A stretch of DNA of 64,000 nucleotides, taken from assembly GCA_965221295.1 (NCBI GenBank), contig OZ244879.1:682001-746000 (forward strand), written 5' to 3'. Positions 34,488 to 43,262 of the stretch are shown in pieces. The notes under the pieces are model-generated. The model was not told where the DNA came from. It worked only from the letters and a program-made list of their open reading frames with translations, and ran no database searches. Every line of letters starts with the position of its first letter. Position 1 is the first letter of the stretch. The DNA comes from Bin87 sp965221295. GTDB taxonomy: Bacteria > Chloroflexota > Dehalococcoidia > Lucifugimonadales > UBA3495. A program made the translations under genes and the position numbers.

Positions 34488-35225
34488 TTAGTCGGCAACC
34501 GCCAGGGCCGCGGTATCGTCCTCCCGCCGCCGTCCGGTTGCTTGCCACGGGATGTATTGGCGCCATTCGTCCAGGATGGTCCGATTCTCCAGAACCCGGT
34601 ACGGATTGGGCTGCGGAGCCGTGGGTGGGCGCCGCAGTTTCATATTCGCCTCCTCGGGCGTGCGGCCGGCCTTGTCCAGATTGCATCGGCCGCATGCGGC
34701 CACCACGTTGTCCCAGGTGTGCGGGCCGTGTTGTCGCCGGGGCACCACGTGATCTAGCGTGAGGCGCTGGGAACGTATGCCGCAGTACTGGCAGGTGTAG
34801 TGATCGCGCAGGAAGACTTCTTTCTTGGATAGCCGGCGAGGGGCGAACGGACGCTTCACCAAATACACCAGGCGAATGATGGACGGCGCTTCCAAAGCGG
34901 CATTGAAGGTGCGCAGCCGATCTTCGCCGGACCGCGATTCCAGCGTTTCGGCCTTGCCTTTGGCGACCAACACGATGGCGCGCCGCACGGTGCACACGTT
35001 CACGGGGACATAGTTGAGGTTGAGCACCAGAACCGGCGCCGTGAGGCGGCCCGGCATCGATGGGTTGCCGCGCCGTCGTTTACCCTCCTCGAGCGTCGTT
35101 TCGGTGGCCTGGGTAGCATTTCTGCGTTGAGGACCCGATTGCCGGCCATTCCCCTTGGGCTGTCGCGCCGACCCTCTGATTTTGGTGGCGCTCTTTCCTC
35201 GATTGGTTCGTCCCCGGCTTGCCAT
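34488..35225 (-). CDS. HNH endonuclease family protein
   Basis: A 245-residue protein with a C-terminal HNH module: RDHYTCQYCG, LTLDHVVPRRQHGPHTWDNV and AACGRCNLDKAGRTPEEA, so both zinc CxxC pairs and the His-Asn-His ligands are present. Before it is LTAPVLVLNLNYVPVNVCTVRRAI, the recurrent leader of this chromosomal HNH subfamily. The first 55 residues are basic and low-complexity. ATG 35225 is kept because GAGG lies seven bases before it; MPGRLT (residue 57) is the alternative. It is not near a phage or intron, so a housekeeping nuclease role is likelier than homing (inference). Confidence 0.88.
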   Translation of the reverse strand: MASRGRTNRGKSATKIRGSARQPKGNGRQSGPQRRNATQATETTLEEGKRRRGNPSMPGRLTAPVLVLNLNYVPVNVCTVRRAIVLVAKGKAETLESRSGEDRLRTFNAALEAPSIIRLVYLVKRPFAPRRLSKKEVFLRDHYTCQYCGIRSQRLTLDHVVPRRQHGPHTWDNVVAACGRCNLDKAGRTPEEANMKLRRPPTAPQPNPYRVLENRTILDEWRQYIPWQATGRRREDDTAALAVAD

Positions 35226-35369
35226 CCGCCAACCTCAACGCAGGGGTGATGAGTTAGGTGCCGCGTCTTGCCCAAAGATGTGATGGAAACGAATTGGTCT
35301 CTCGTTATTATACTGGCATTTCGGCGCTTTTGGCAGACCGCCTGGCGCGCGCAATAGCGCTGGGCCTGG

Positions 35370-35786
35370 TCACAAGAGGATCGCCCAAACCAACGCCCCA
35401 ATGACCAGGCCCAAGCACAAGCCGCCGGCGTGATTGATGCGAACGGTCTTGGAATCATAGCCGATCCTCTGTTCCAAGCTCCTCCCAAAATAGCCGATGC
35501 TGATTACACAGATCACTCCAACAAACGCCAGCGGCCCGTACACCAGCGCCGCGGAACCCGCGTCTCGGAACGCCCAAGCCAGACCAACCAGCAAACCGAC
35601 GGCGCCAAGCGACAACGACATGCGCAGGAGACCGACGCGAAATCCCCACGCCATCAGGAAACACCAGCCGGCCAAGCCCAACAGCCGCCATGGCGATTCG
35701 GAAATCCAGTCAAACATGCGCGAATTGTCCGCGAAAATTTGGGCGTTCGCAAGCGGTCCGGCGAATCGAGTCTCCAGGCTTGCCAT
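35370..35786 (-). CDS. Hypothetical membrane protein, 138 aa
   Basis: A small membrane protein with about three to four helices; the strongest are in LLGLAGWCFLMAWGFRVG, LSLGAVGLLVGLAWAF, YGPLAFVGVICVISIGYFG and LCLGLVIGALVWAILL. It resembles no family I can name. Start uncertain: ATG 35786 has AGGA four bases upstream and gives 23 extra residues; ATG 35717 starts MFDWISESPW just before the first helix. The gene diverges from cmk with only 63 bases between the 5' ends, so the two probably share a promoter region. Confidence 0.6.
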   Translation of the reverse strand: MASLETRFAGPLANAQIFADNSRMFDWISESPWRLLGLAGWCFLMAWGFRVGLLRMSLSLGAVGLLVGLAWAFRDAGSAALVYGPLAFVGVICVISIGYFGRSLEQRIGYDSKTVRINHAGGLCLGLVIGALVWAILL

Positions 35787-35834
35787 ACCGTCCTGTAGCG
35801 CGCGCCGTAAAATCCATGGGCCCTCCGGGGCGGA

Positions 35835-35843
35835 TGCTATAAT
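35835..35843 (+). promoter_or_regulatory. Extended -10 promoter placing the cmk transcript start at its ATG
   Basis: TGC-TATAAT with a consensus -10 hexamer ends seven bases before ATG 35850. A start site 6-8 bases downstream of the hexamer would coincide with the A of ATG, giving a leaderless mRNA. No Shine-Dalgarno precedes the ATG. Confidence 0.55.
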
Positions 35844-35849
35844 CCCAGC

Positions 35850-36557
35850 ATGAGTGGCAGTTTTGGCAATGGCGCAAGCCGAGGTCCGGTGGTGGCAATC
35901 GACGGGCCGGTGGCTTCGGGCAAGACGTCCGTGGGGAGAGCCGCCGCCGACAGGTTGGGCCTCCGTTTTCTTGACACCGGCGTCATGTACCGCGCCATCA
36001 CCTGGCTGGCGCTGCGCGACGGTCAACAAATCGACGACCACGAGGCCATGGGCCAACTGGCGGAGAGTTGCCCCATGCGACTGGCCGACGATCAGGGACC
36101 CGCCATCATCGTGGTCAACGGACACTCGCTGAGCGCCGAGGAATTGACCGAGGCGGAGATTGACCGCAACGTCTCCGCGGTAGCCGCCAACTCGAAGGTT
36201 CGCCGCGCCCTGGTTGTGCAGCAGCGGGCCATCGCCGTCGGCGGAAGCATCGTGGTGGTGGGCAGGGACATCGGATCCGTGGCGCTGCCCGACGCGGACG
36301 TGAAGCTGTACCTGGACGCTTCTGCGGAGGCGCGCGCGCGCCGGCGGCAGCTCCAGCGGCGGCAAGGTGGCAGCGAGGTTGACTACCAGCAGGCCCTGGC
36401 CGACACCAACCGCCGGGATCGGCTGGACAGCCAGCGCGCAGACTCGCCACTGGTGGCGCCCGACGACGCCGTCATCATCGACACCGGAGAGTTGGATTTT
36501 TGCCAATCGGTGGATGCAGTGGTGTCGAGAATTTGCGCCGCCACCGTGCATCGATAA
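35850..36557 (+). CDS. cmk: Cytidylate kinase
   Basis: CMP/dCMP kinase, 235 residues. P-loop AIDGPVASGKTSVGR, then LGLRFLDTGVMYRAIT binding the nucleotide, VVVGRDIGSVALPDADVKLYLDAS with the family's GRDIGT-like stretch (Ser for Thr), and the lid ARARRRQLQRRQ. Length fits. The start has no Shine-Dalgarno, consistent with a leaderless transcript. plsC follows after 25 bases, the frequent cmk-plsC pairing that links nucleotide and phospholipid synthesis genes. Confidence 0.95.
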   Translation: MSGSFGNGASRGPVVAIDGPVASGKTSVGRAAADRLGLRFLDTGVMYRAITWLALRDGQQIDDHEAMGQLAESCPMRLADDQGPAIIVVNGHSLSAEELTEAEIDRNVSAVAANSKVRRALVVQQRAIAVGGSIVVVGRDIGSVALPDADVKLYLDASAEARARRRQLQRRQGGSEVDYQQALADTNRRDRLDSQRADSPLVAPDDAVIIDTGELDFCQSVDAVVSRICAATVHR

Positions 36558-36582
36558 CCGGCGCTGACAGGGAGGGAGAGTT

Positions 36583-37287
36583 TTGGCCTGGTTGTATCAA
36601 CCCAGCCGTCGCTTTGGACAGATCATCTGGGCGCTCACCGGACGGATGAAAGTGACCGGCCGGGAAGCGGTACCCCCATATGGCCCCCTGCTGGTGGCCA
36701 GCAATCACCTATCGCTGAACGACGCTGGCGCTCTGGCGGTCGCCTTGCCGAGACCATTGGTATTTTTGGCAAAGAAAGAACTGTGGAACAGCCGCATCGG
36801 ACGGTTCTATTGCAACGCGATGGGGGCAGTTCCACTGGACCGTCAGCGGGGAGGTGGCGGGGCGCTCAGACATGCCCTGGAAGCGTTGCGGCAAGACCAA
36901 GCGGTTTTGATGTTCCCCGAGGGAGGCATCAGCCGAACCAACCAGATGGAACCGGGCCGCGCCGGGTTGGCCTGGCTCGCCCTGAAGAGTCAGGCTCCAA
37001 TCCTCCCGGTGGGCATCGCCGGCTCCGAAAAATTCCCCTCTTGGCGCATGCCCGTGCCGCTGTGCAGTTGGCAGGTCAACATCGGCACCCCGTTCACGCC
37101 GCCGCAGGTTGAAGGCCCAATCACCAAACCGCTGCTGGAGGCCGTGACCAACATGGTGATGGAGCGCATCGCGGCTCTGGTGCCCGACGACTACCGCGGC
37201 GCCTACGCCGACGCGCTGCGCCCGCGTATCCCCGGCGATGACCAGAGCGACCGGCAAACGCCGGCGGAGCAGAGTCTTCGGACGTGA
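36583..37287 (+). CDS. plsC: 1-acyl-sn-glycerol-3-phosphate acyltransferase (PlsC family)
   Basis: Membrane-associated acyltransferase adding the second acyl chain to lysophosphatidate, 234 residues. The catalytic NHxxxxD motif is NHLSLNDAG, block II is FYCNAMGAVPLDR, block III FPEGGISR, and block IV APILPVGIAG. The start is TTG 36583 behind GGAGGGAG. The substrate binding Glu in FPEG is present, so the enzyme should be active. It lies directly after cmk on the same transcript. Confidence 0.92.
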   Translation: MAWLYQPSRRFGQIIWALTGRMKVTGREAVPPYGPLLVASNHLSLNDAGALAVALPRPLVFLAKKELWNSRIGRFYCNAMGAVPLDRQRGGGGALRHALEALRQDQAVLMFPEGGISRTNQMEPGRAGLAWLALKSQAPILPVGIAGSEKFPSWRMPVPLCSWQVNIGTPFTPPQVEGPITKPLLEAVTNMVMERIAALVPDDYRGAYADALRPRIPGDDQSDRQTPAEQSLRT

Positions 37288-38184
37288 TCAGCAGAGCGGC
37301 GCGTCCTGCCGATGCCGGTACCGAACTGGTTCTTCGTCCAGTATGCGTTCCAGCTCGGCGGTCCGTAGGTTTATGGTGTCGAGGATAGCCGGCGGGATTC
37401 CGGCGTCTTCGTTCACGTAGTTTCCCAGCAGCTCCAGCTCGTCGAATCCCTGGAAGCAATCGACCACTCCGCGCAGGGACGAGGCGGGGTATTGGGTGTC
37501 CTGACCCACGCCACGGCCGATGGAGAAGTGGTAAACGTACTTCAGATGGTCTTTGAGATAGCGCACCACCGGGAAGAAATCGCCGTCGCTGGAAACCAAA
37601 ACCGCCACGTCGAAATTGTCCATCTTCGATATCATGTCCACGGCGATCCCAATATCGACGCCCTTCTCGCCGACCTGGGTGCCCTGGAAGGTGATGTTGC
37701 CGTCATAATCGTATTCCAACCGGTAGGGCCGGAACGGCTGCACCACATACTGGCCAACGTACTTGAACTCCAGGAAGTTGGTGTTCTGCTGAATGTCCTC
37801 GAAAACCGACTTGCGCAGTTGGTGAAAACGGCGGAATTCGTGCTCGTACCAGTCCTGCGCTTTTTGAATAACCAACTCCGGCGTCAACTCCGGGATGCGG
37901 GCGCCATACTCGTCCACGATGCGTTGGGCTCGCCACAGATTGGGCGACCATGGGGTGATGTTTTCGGCGTAGTACCAGTACACCCTGACCAATTGATGAT
38001 CCCAGCCGGTAACTTCGTCGAATTTCACCAAAGCGTCGTGAAAGAACTCCTGCCAGCGGAAGTGCTTCTCATCTAGGCGGTATTCGGGATTATTGGGATG
38101 GGGAGGGTCTGACCGGAAGTGAAAGTCTCGAAGGTTGTGTCTGAAACTTTGCCCTTCCACGAATACTACGGTTTTGAACGGCAT
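37288..38184 (-). CDS. NYN/PIN-like domain protein (LabA/DUF88 type)
   Basis: A 298-residue protein of the NYN nuclease-fold group. It opens TVVFVEGQSFRHNLRDF, where Glu replaces the usual Asp of F-(I/V)-D-G-x-N. The core continues GEKGVDIGIAVDMISKM with Asp, then DVAVLVSSDGDFFPVVRYLKD, the DGDF acidic cluster. Three of the four expected metal-binding acids are clear. The middle (residues 90-180) is a family-specific insert. ATG 38184 has AGGAG seven bases before. NYN proteins are metal-dependent RNases or RNA-binding proteins; this one's target is unknown. Confidence 0.8.
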   Translation of the reverse strand: MPFKTVVFVEGQSFRHNLRDFHFRSDPPHPNNPEYRLDEKHFRWQEFFHDALVKFDEVTGWDHQLVRVYWYYAENITPWSPNLWRAQRIVDEYGARIPELTPELVIQKAQDWYEHEFRRFHQLRKSVFEDIQQNTNFLEFKYVGQYVVQPFRPYRLEYDYDGNITFQGTQVGEKGVDIGIAVDMISKMDNFDVAVLVSSDGDFFPVVRYLKDHLKYVYHFSIGRGVGQDTQYPASSLRGVVDCFQGFDELELLGNYVNEDAGIPPAILDTINLRTAELERILDEEPVRYRHRQDAPLC

Positions 38185-38327
38185 GTTCCTGCTCCTGACC
38201 GTTACGGCAAAGACCCAGATGCGCCAGGCTCTGATCGGACCGCCAGCCCAAAGGGGACATTTCAATTCGCCTCGTCGGCGCGGCTGCCCCAAGCGCCGAA
38301 GTCGTGGAGAAACGCGCCGGTGGTCGT

Positions 38328-39230
38328 TCAGTCCACCGGCGCGGCGATGTCGATATCGTACCGTTGCAGTAACTCGTCAAGTTGGGCGGCAGTCCGTTCA
38401 TCCGGCGGCGTCAGCGGAAGCCGCGGGTCGCCCACGTTGAACCCGGACCGGTTCAATCCGTACTTGACTGGAATGGGGTTGGATACGATGAACAATCCCT
38501 TGAAGATGTCCAGCAATCGCAAATGTTCGGCGCCGGCCGCTTCGACATCGCCTTCCAGGGTGAGGCCCATCATTTGCTTGATCTGGTTGCCGACCAGGTG
38601 AGCCGCAACGCTCACCACTCCGTATCCTCCCATCGTCATGATGCCGAAGGTTTCGTCGTCATTGCCCGACCACACTCGAAAGTCGTCCGGGGTATCGCGG
38701 ATGACCTTGGCGATCTGCACGGGGTCGCTGCTGGCTTCCTTGATGCCGATGATGTTTTCGATCTCGGCCAGGCGCACCGTAGTATCGTTGGTCATGTTGA
38801 GGCTGGTGCGGCTCGGCACGTTGTACAACATCGCGGGCAGATTCGTGCATTCGGCCAAAGCTCTAAAATGCCGGTAGAGGCCTTCTTGAGGCGGCTTGTT
38901 GTAGGCGGGCACGGTCAGCAGCAGGGCGTCGGCGCCAACCTGTTCCGCCTCCCGGCTCAGTTCGATTGACGCTGCGGTGTTATTGTCGCTGGTTCCGGCG
39001 ATCACCGCGCCCCTCGAACCGATGGCTTCCTTGACTTCCCCGTAAAGGCGCGCCTTTTCCGCCGCGGAAAGCGCCGGACCTTCCCCGGTGGTTCCGGTCA
39101 CCACCAGCCCATCCGACCCGGAATCAAGGAGGGCCACTGCCAACCGCTTGGCCTGTTCGTAATCGACTGCTCCGTCGGCATCGAATGGCGTCACCATAGC
39201 TGTGATCAAGCGACCAATTTCAGTGGGCAT
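38328..39230 (-). CDS. dapA: 4-hydroxy-tetrahydrodipicolinate synthase
   Basis: Schiff-base aldolase condensing pyruvate with aspartate semialdehyde in lysine/DAP synthesis, 300 residues. GTTGEGPALSAAEK supplies the Thr-Thr pair, MLYNVPSRTSLNM the Tyr, and IIGIKEASSDP the Schiff-base Lys. Length is normal. ATG 39230 has GGGAGG eight bases upstream. Family members with this core include KDG aldolases and NAL; presence of lysA nearby favours DapA. Confidence 0.9.
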   Translation of the reverse strand: MPTEIGRLITAMVTPFDADGAVDYEQAKRLAVALLDSGSDGLVVTGTTGEGPALSAAEKARLYGEVKEAIGSRGAVIAGTSDNNTAASIELSREAEQVGADALLLTVPAYNKPPQEGLYRHFRALAECTNLPAMLYNVPSRTSLNMTNDTTVRLAEIENIIGIKEASSDPVQIAKVIRDTPDDFRVWSGNDDETFGIMTMGGYGVVSVAAHLVGNQIKQMMGLTLEGDVEAAGAEHLRLLDIFKGLFIVSNPIPVKYGLNRSGFNVGDPRLPLTPPDERTAAQLDELLQRYDIDIAAPVD

Positions 39231-39429
39231 GATCCATACCTCCCTGCCGGCGCCCCCTCCGAATCGTCCTGCGCCTTTGGGCAAATGCCGGCTATGTACT
39301 GATGAGCATTCCGGGCATTATACACAATTCGTTCCGGGAACCGCCATAGGCCATAAACCGCCTTAGTGCCGCGCTCCCGTCCCGGCGTTGCCAATACTGT
39401 GGAACCGCTCTGGGTGGCGGCCAACCGCC

Positions 39430-39459
39430 TTGACCCGTCGTCGAGCGACTGACTATAAT
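39430..39459 (+). promoter_or_regulatory. Sigma70-type promoter for pheST
   Basis: TTGACC (39430-39435), an 18-base spacer and TATAAT (39454-39459). A start near 39466 would leave a leader of about 27 bases before GTG 39493. No T-box or attenuator fits in that space. Confidence 0.75.
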
Positions 39460-39492
39460 CTGCTGTTCCTGTTCGCATTGCAGATTGTAATC

Positions 39493-40554
39493 GTGTCTGA
39501 AACCAGCGCCGAATCACACACCTCAGCGTCCATCTCGGCGTTGACGCGCCAAGCCCTCGAAGAGCTGGACGCCTTGTCCGATGCGGATCAGGCCGAGCGA
39601 TGGCGGGTCAGCTACTTGGGTCGGCGTGGACGCGTCACAGGCCTGCTGCGTTCAATATCGGAGTTGGAGCCGGACCAGCGGCGCGAGGTCGGCTCGCAGG
39701 CCAACCGGGTTAAAAACGCTTTGGAAGAAGCGTTGGACCGCAGGATACGTGAACTGGCCCAGGCGGAAATCTCGGCCCGCGACGCCTTGGACGTCACCAT
39801 GCCCGGCCGGCCGTCGATCACCGGGCGCCTCCATCCCACCACTCAGATCGTGCGCGAAATCTGTTCCGCCTTCATGTCCATGGGCTTCAGCGTCGTTGAA
39901 GGCCCGGAGGTGGAACTGGACCACTACAACTTCGAGATGCTGAACATCCCGGCAGGGCACCCAGCGCGGGACATGTGGAACTCGCTATGGGTGGACTACC
40001 TGAACGAGGATGGCCAGCAACCCATGCTGCTGCGCACCCATACCTCGCCCATGCAGGCCCGCGTCATGGAGGCGCAGGAACCACCGGTTCGAGTGATCGT
40101 GCCGGGCAAATGCTACCGGTACGAGGCCACCGACGCCACCCACGAATGGCATTTCTACCAGATCGAAGGGCTGGCGGTTGCCGAGGGCATCACATTCGCC
40201 AACCTGAAGGGGACGCTGTACGAATTCGCGCGCCGGGTGTTCGGACCGGAACGCCAGATCCGATTCCGGTGCGACTACTTTCCCTTCGTCGAGCCCGGCG
40301 TGGACATGTCCATTTCCAACTTTGTTGACCCGGCCACTGGCAAGCGTCCCATCAATCGGGATGAGGACTGGATCGAGATCATGGGCGCCGGCATGGTTCA
40401 CCCGCGGGTCCTGGAAGGCGTGGGATACGATCCGCGGCGCTACACCGGGTTCGCCTTCGGCATGGGCCCCGAACGGATCGGGATGCTGAAGTACGGCATC
40501 GACGACATTCGCCATTTCTACCGGAACGACGTTAGGTTCCTGAGGCAGTTTTAG
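39493..40554 (+). CDS. pheS: Phenylalanyl-tRNA synthetase alpha subunit
   Basis: Class II synthetase catalytic subunit, 353 residues. The N-terminal coiled coil spans about 1-90. Motif 1 region is HPTTQIVREICSAFMSMGF, motif 2 has RTHTSPMQARVM and FHQ-like WHFYQIEGLAV, and motif 3 is GFAFGMGPERIGMLKYG. The start is GTG 39493 after a short leader; earlier in-frame codons precede the likely transcription start. It is followed after 42 bases by pheT, with which it forms the alpha2beta2 enzyme. Confidence 0.96.
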   Translation: MSETSAESHTSASISALTRQALEELDALSDADQAERWRVSYLGRRGRVTGLLRSISELEPDQRREVGSQANRVKNALEEALDRRIRELAQAEISARDALDVTMPGRPSITGRLHPTTQIVREICSAFMSMGFSVVEGPEVELDHYNFEMLNIPAGHPARDMWNSLWVDYLNEDGQQPMLLRTHTSPMQARVMEAQEPPVRVIVPGKCYRYEATDATHEWHFYQIEGLAVAEGITFANLKGTLYEFARRVFGPERQIRFRCDYFPFVEPGVDMSISNFVDPATGKRPINRDEDWIEIMGAGMVHPRVLEGVGYDPRRYTGFAFGMGPERIGMLKYGIDDIRHFYRNDVRFLRQF

Positions 40555-40596
40555 CCCACTCCGGGAATCCCCGCCTGACCTTCGCCGCTGGCCGAT

Positions 40597-43023
40597 ATGC
40601 TCATACCTTTTTCCTGGCTTTCCGAATACGTTGACATCACGTTGCCGGCGGACGAGTTGGCCCATCGGCTCACCATGGGCGGCATCGAAGTCGGCGACGT
40701 AATCACCCGGGGCGGCTGGGAGGGATGCGTGGTCGGCTACGTGCGCGCTACCAGGCCGCACCCCAACGCCGATTCGCTGACGTTGTGCGAAGTGGACCCC
40801 GGCGATGGGCCTCCCGTTGAGGTGGTCTGCGGCGCGCCCAACGTGGCGGCCGGCCAGAGCATCTGCTTCGCGCGCCCTGGCGTGACCCTGCTCAACATGC
40901 GCACCGGTCGCCGGGAAGAACTCCAGCCCGCCCGCATCCGCGGCATCGTTTCCGAGGGAATGATCTGCTCGGAGGCGGAATTGGAAATCAGCGACGAACA
41001 CGAGGGCATCATCGTATTGCCCGATGACGTCGCAGTCGGGGCCCCGTTGGATGACGTTCTGGGCGATACCTTCCTCGAACTCGAGCTGACGCCCAACCGG
41101 GGCGATTGCCTCTCCATATTGGGAGTCGCCCGTGAGATCGGCGCCATCACCGGCCAACCGGCGCGCGTCCCGCAGCCGTCCTACCCGGAGTCCGGCGCGC
41201 CGGCCGCGGACCAGGCCAGGGTTACCATCGCCGATCCGGACCTTTGCCACCGCTACACCGCTTCCGTCGTCACCGGAATCACCATCGGCCCGTCTCCCCA
41301 CTGGCTGCAGGACCGGCTGGTTCGGGCCGGGATGCGTCCCATCAACAACGTGGTGGACGTGACCAACTACGTGATGCTGGAGTTCAACCAACCGCTGCAC
41401 GCGTTCGACCTGGATACCGTGACCGACCGGCACGTGGTGGTGCGCCGCGCCGTCGCTGGCGAAAAATTCACCACCCTCGACGGCATTGAACGAACCCTCA
41501 GCGCCGATAACCTACTGATCGCCGACCCGGAGCGGGCCATCGGCATCGGCGGGGTCATGGGCGGCGCCAACAGCGAAATTACTTCATCCACCACGAACCT
41601 GCTGCTGGAATCGGCGACCTTCCATAACCTGAACAACCGGCGCACCGCCGCCGAACACAACCTGCGCACGGAAGCCAGCCAGCGCTTCGAGAAGGGACTG
41701 CGCCCCGAACTGGCTCCCATTGCCCTGCGCCGCGCCACCCAACTGATCCTGGAAACCGCCGGCGGCGAGGCGGCGCCCGGCATCATCGACGTGTTTCCCG
41801 CCCATGATGAGCCCGCGCCGCCTGTGCCGCTGACCGAGCATCGGCTGCGGCAACTGCTGGGCATGGACCTGGACATCGCTCGCGCAGAATCGGCGCTGGC
41901 AAGCTTGGGCATCGCGACCCGACGCGTCGGGCCGCACAGCCTGGAAGCCGATCCACCCTACTGGCGCAGCGATATCGCAATCGAGGAAGACCTTATCGAG
42001 GAGGTCATCCGCATCATTGGGTATGACGAGGCGCCCACCACTATGTTGGCCTCGCCTATCCCCTACCACCAGGGCCACGCGATGACCTCGCTCAAGGATC
42101 AATTGCGAGATGCACTGGCGGCCGCGGGTATGCAGGAGACCATCAGCTACCCATTGATAGGGTTTGATGACCTAGAAAAACTGGGAACCTCGGGTCATCA
42201 GCCAGCCGCCCTGCTTCGTGTCGCCAACCCGATGTCCGCCGAGCAGGACATATTGAGACCCACGCTCGCCGCCAGCATCCTGAATACCCTGGTTTACAAC
42301 CAGGGGCACAACGACGGAGGATTCCGGCTGTTTGAAGTGGGTCGGGCCTTCATACCCCAGGAATCCGGCCTGCCCGAGGAACGAGAACTGGTGGCTGGCG
42401 TGATGTCGGGGCCCCGCTACGACGCCCACTGGTTGAGCGAGTCCGAACCCCTGGACTTCTTCGACCTGAGCGGAACGTTGACCACCGCGTTGGCACGGCT
42501 GGGCGTCAAGGTTGCGTATCAGCCCTTCGACGGCTCCCTGTTCCATCCCGGTCGCTGCGCCAACATCGTGGTCGCCGGAGACCGGGCGAGGGAGATCGGC
42601 GCGGTGGGCGAGTTGCACCCCGACATCCGCGACGCCTTCGGCCTGGCCTCAGACCCGGTAATTTACTTTGAACTGCGCGTTGACGACCTGCTGGCCGCCA
42701 CCCAAGATGACAGCGACCCTGAAAAACGCTTCCAGCCCCTCTCCCGTTTCCCGGCAGCCAATCGCGACCTGGCCTTGGTGGCGCCGGCGAACGTGCCCGC
42801 CGGACACGTGCAGAGCCTGATCGAGCGTGTCCGCCTGGTGGAACGAGCCGAGCTGTTCGACGTGTACTCCGGCGAAAACCTCCCCGAGGGTTCCCGTTCT
42901 CTGGCCTTCCGCATCAGGTTCCGCGCCGCCGACCGGACTCTGACCAACGAAGACGTGAACCGGGCCGTCAACGGATTGACCCGGGTCCTGGAACGGGAAG
43001 TGGGCGCCACGGTACGGGCCTGA
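40597..43023 (+). CDS. pheT: Phenylalanyl-tRNA synthetase beta subunit
   Basis: The 808-residue beta subunit with all usual parts. It starts MLIPFSWLSEYVDITLPADE. The EMAP/OB tRNA-binding domain follows (about 40-150; HPNADSLTLCEVD), then B3/B4 editing region (FVNV-like MRPINNVVDVTNYVMLE), B5, the catalytic-like domain (ETISYPLIGF), and the C-terminal FDX-ACB anticodon-binding domain (FPAANRDLALVAPANVPA). Length is normal for bacteria. No anomalies seen. Confidence 0.97.
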   Translation: MLIPFSWLSEYVDITLPADELAHRLTMGGIEVGDVITRGGWEGCVVGYVRATRPHPNADSLTLCEVDPGDGPPVEVVCGAPNVAAGQSICFARPGVTLLNMRTGRREELQPARIRGIVSEGMICSEAELEISDEHEGIIVLPDDVAVGAPLDDVLGDTFLELELTPNRGDCLSILGVAREIGAITGQPARVPQPSYPESGAPAADQARVTIADPDLCHRYTASVVTGITIGPSPHWLQDRLVRAGMRPINNVVDVTNYVMLEFNQPLHAFDLDTVTDRHVVVRRAVAGEKFTTLDGIERTLSADNLLIADPERAIGIGGVMGGANSEITSSTTNLLLESATFHNLNNRRTAAEHNLRTEASQRFEKGLRPELAPIALRRATQLILETAGGEAAPGIIDVFPAHDEPAPPVPLTEHRLRQLLGMDLDIARAESALASLGIATRRVGPHSLEADPPYWRSDIAIEEDLIEEVIRIIGYDEAPTTMLASPIPYHQGHAMTSLKDQLRDALAAAGMQETISYPLIGFDDLEKLGTSGHQPAALLRVANPMSAEQDILRPTLAASILNTLVYNQGHNDGGFRLFEVGRAFIPQESGLPEERELVAGVMSGPRYDAHWLSESEPLDFFDLSGTLTTALARLGVKVAYQPFDGSLFHPGRCANIVVAGDRAREIGAVGELHPDIRDAFGLASDPVIYFELRVDDLLAATQDDSDPEKRFQPLSRFPAANRDLALVAPANVPAGHVQSLIERVRLVERAELFDVYSGENLPEGSRSLAFRIRFRAADRTLTNEDVNRAVNGLTRVLEREVGATVRA

Positions 43024-43053
43024 CCGACCCTGGCCGTCGGACGGCCTGATTGC

Positions 43054-43124
43054 TCGATTGCCAGTACGCCCCGATTGCCACCACGCCCCCAATTGCTAGT
43101 ACGTTTCGATTATCTCTACGCAGC
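43054..43124. repeat. Degenerate 17-18 bp tandem repeat after pheT
   Basis: About four drifting copies of CGATTGCCAGTACGCCCC: a first partial copy at GATTGCTCGATTG, then CGATTGCCACCACGCCCC, CAATTGCTAGTACGTTTC and GATTATCTCTACGC. They lie in the pheT-moeA gap and have no other visible role. Confidence 0.5.
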
Positions 43125-43262
43125 GCGGCCATCTAGTTGACGCAGCGATTTCACCGCATCGCCGCCACTGCTCGACGTAGGCCAACTGCGGCGGGAGGCC
43201 AACTGTGAGAGCCGGAACCGCTTGGAACGCGCGCCGGAGATCGGGCCCCACTGTGATACAAT

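Noticed and set aside
39985..41433. Long open frame opposite pheS/pheT
   Set aside because: Shadow of pheS and pheT in high-GC DNA; the plus-strand genes match their families over full length.
43233..43262. Complete sigma70 promoter for moeA
   Set aside because: TACAAT is present just before the ATG but no -35 hexamer lies at a usable distance, so only a note is made in the gene entry.
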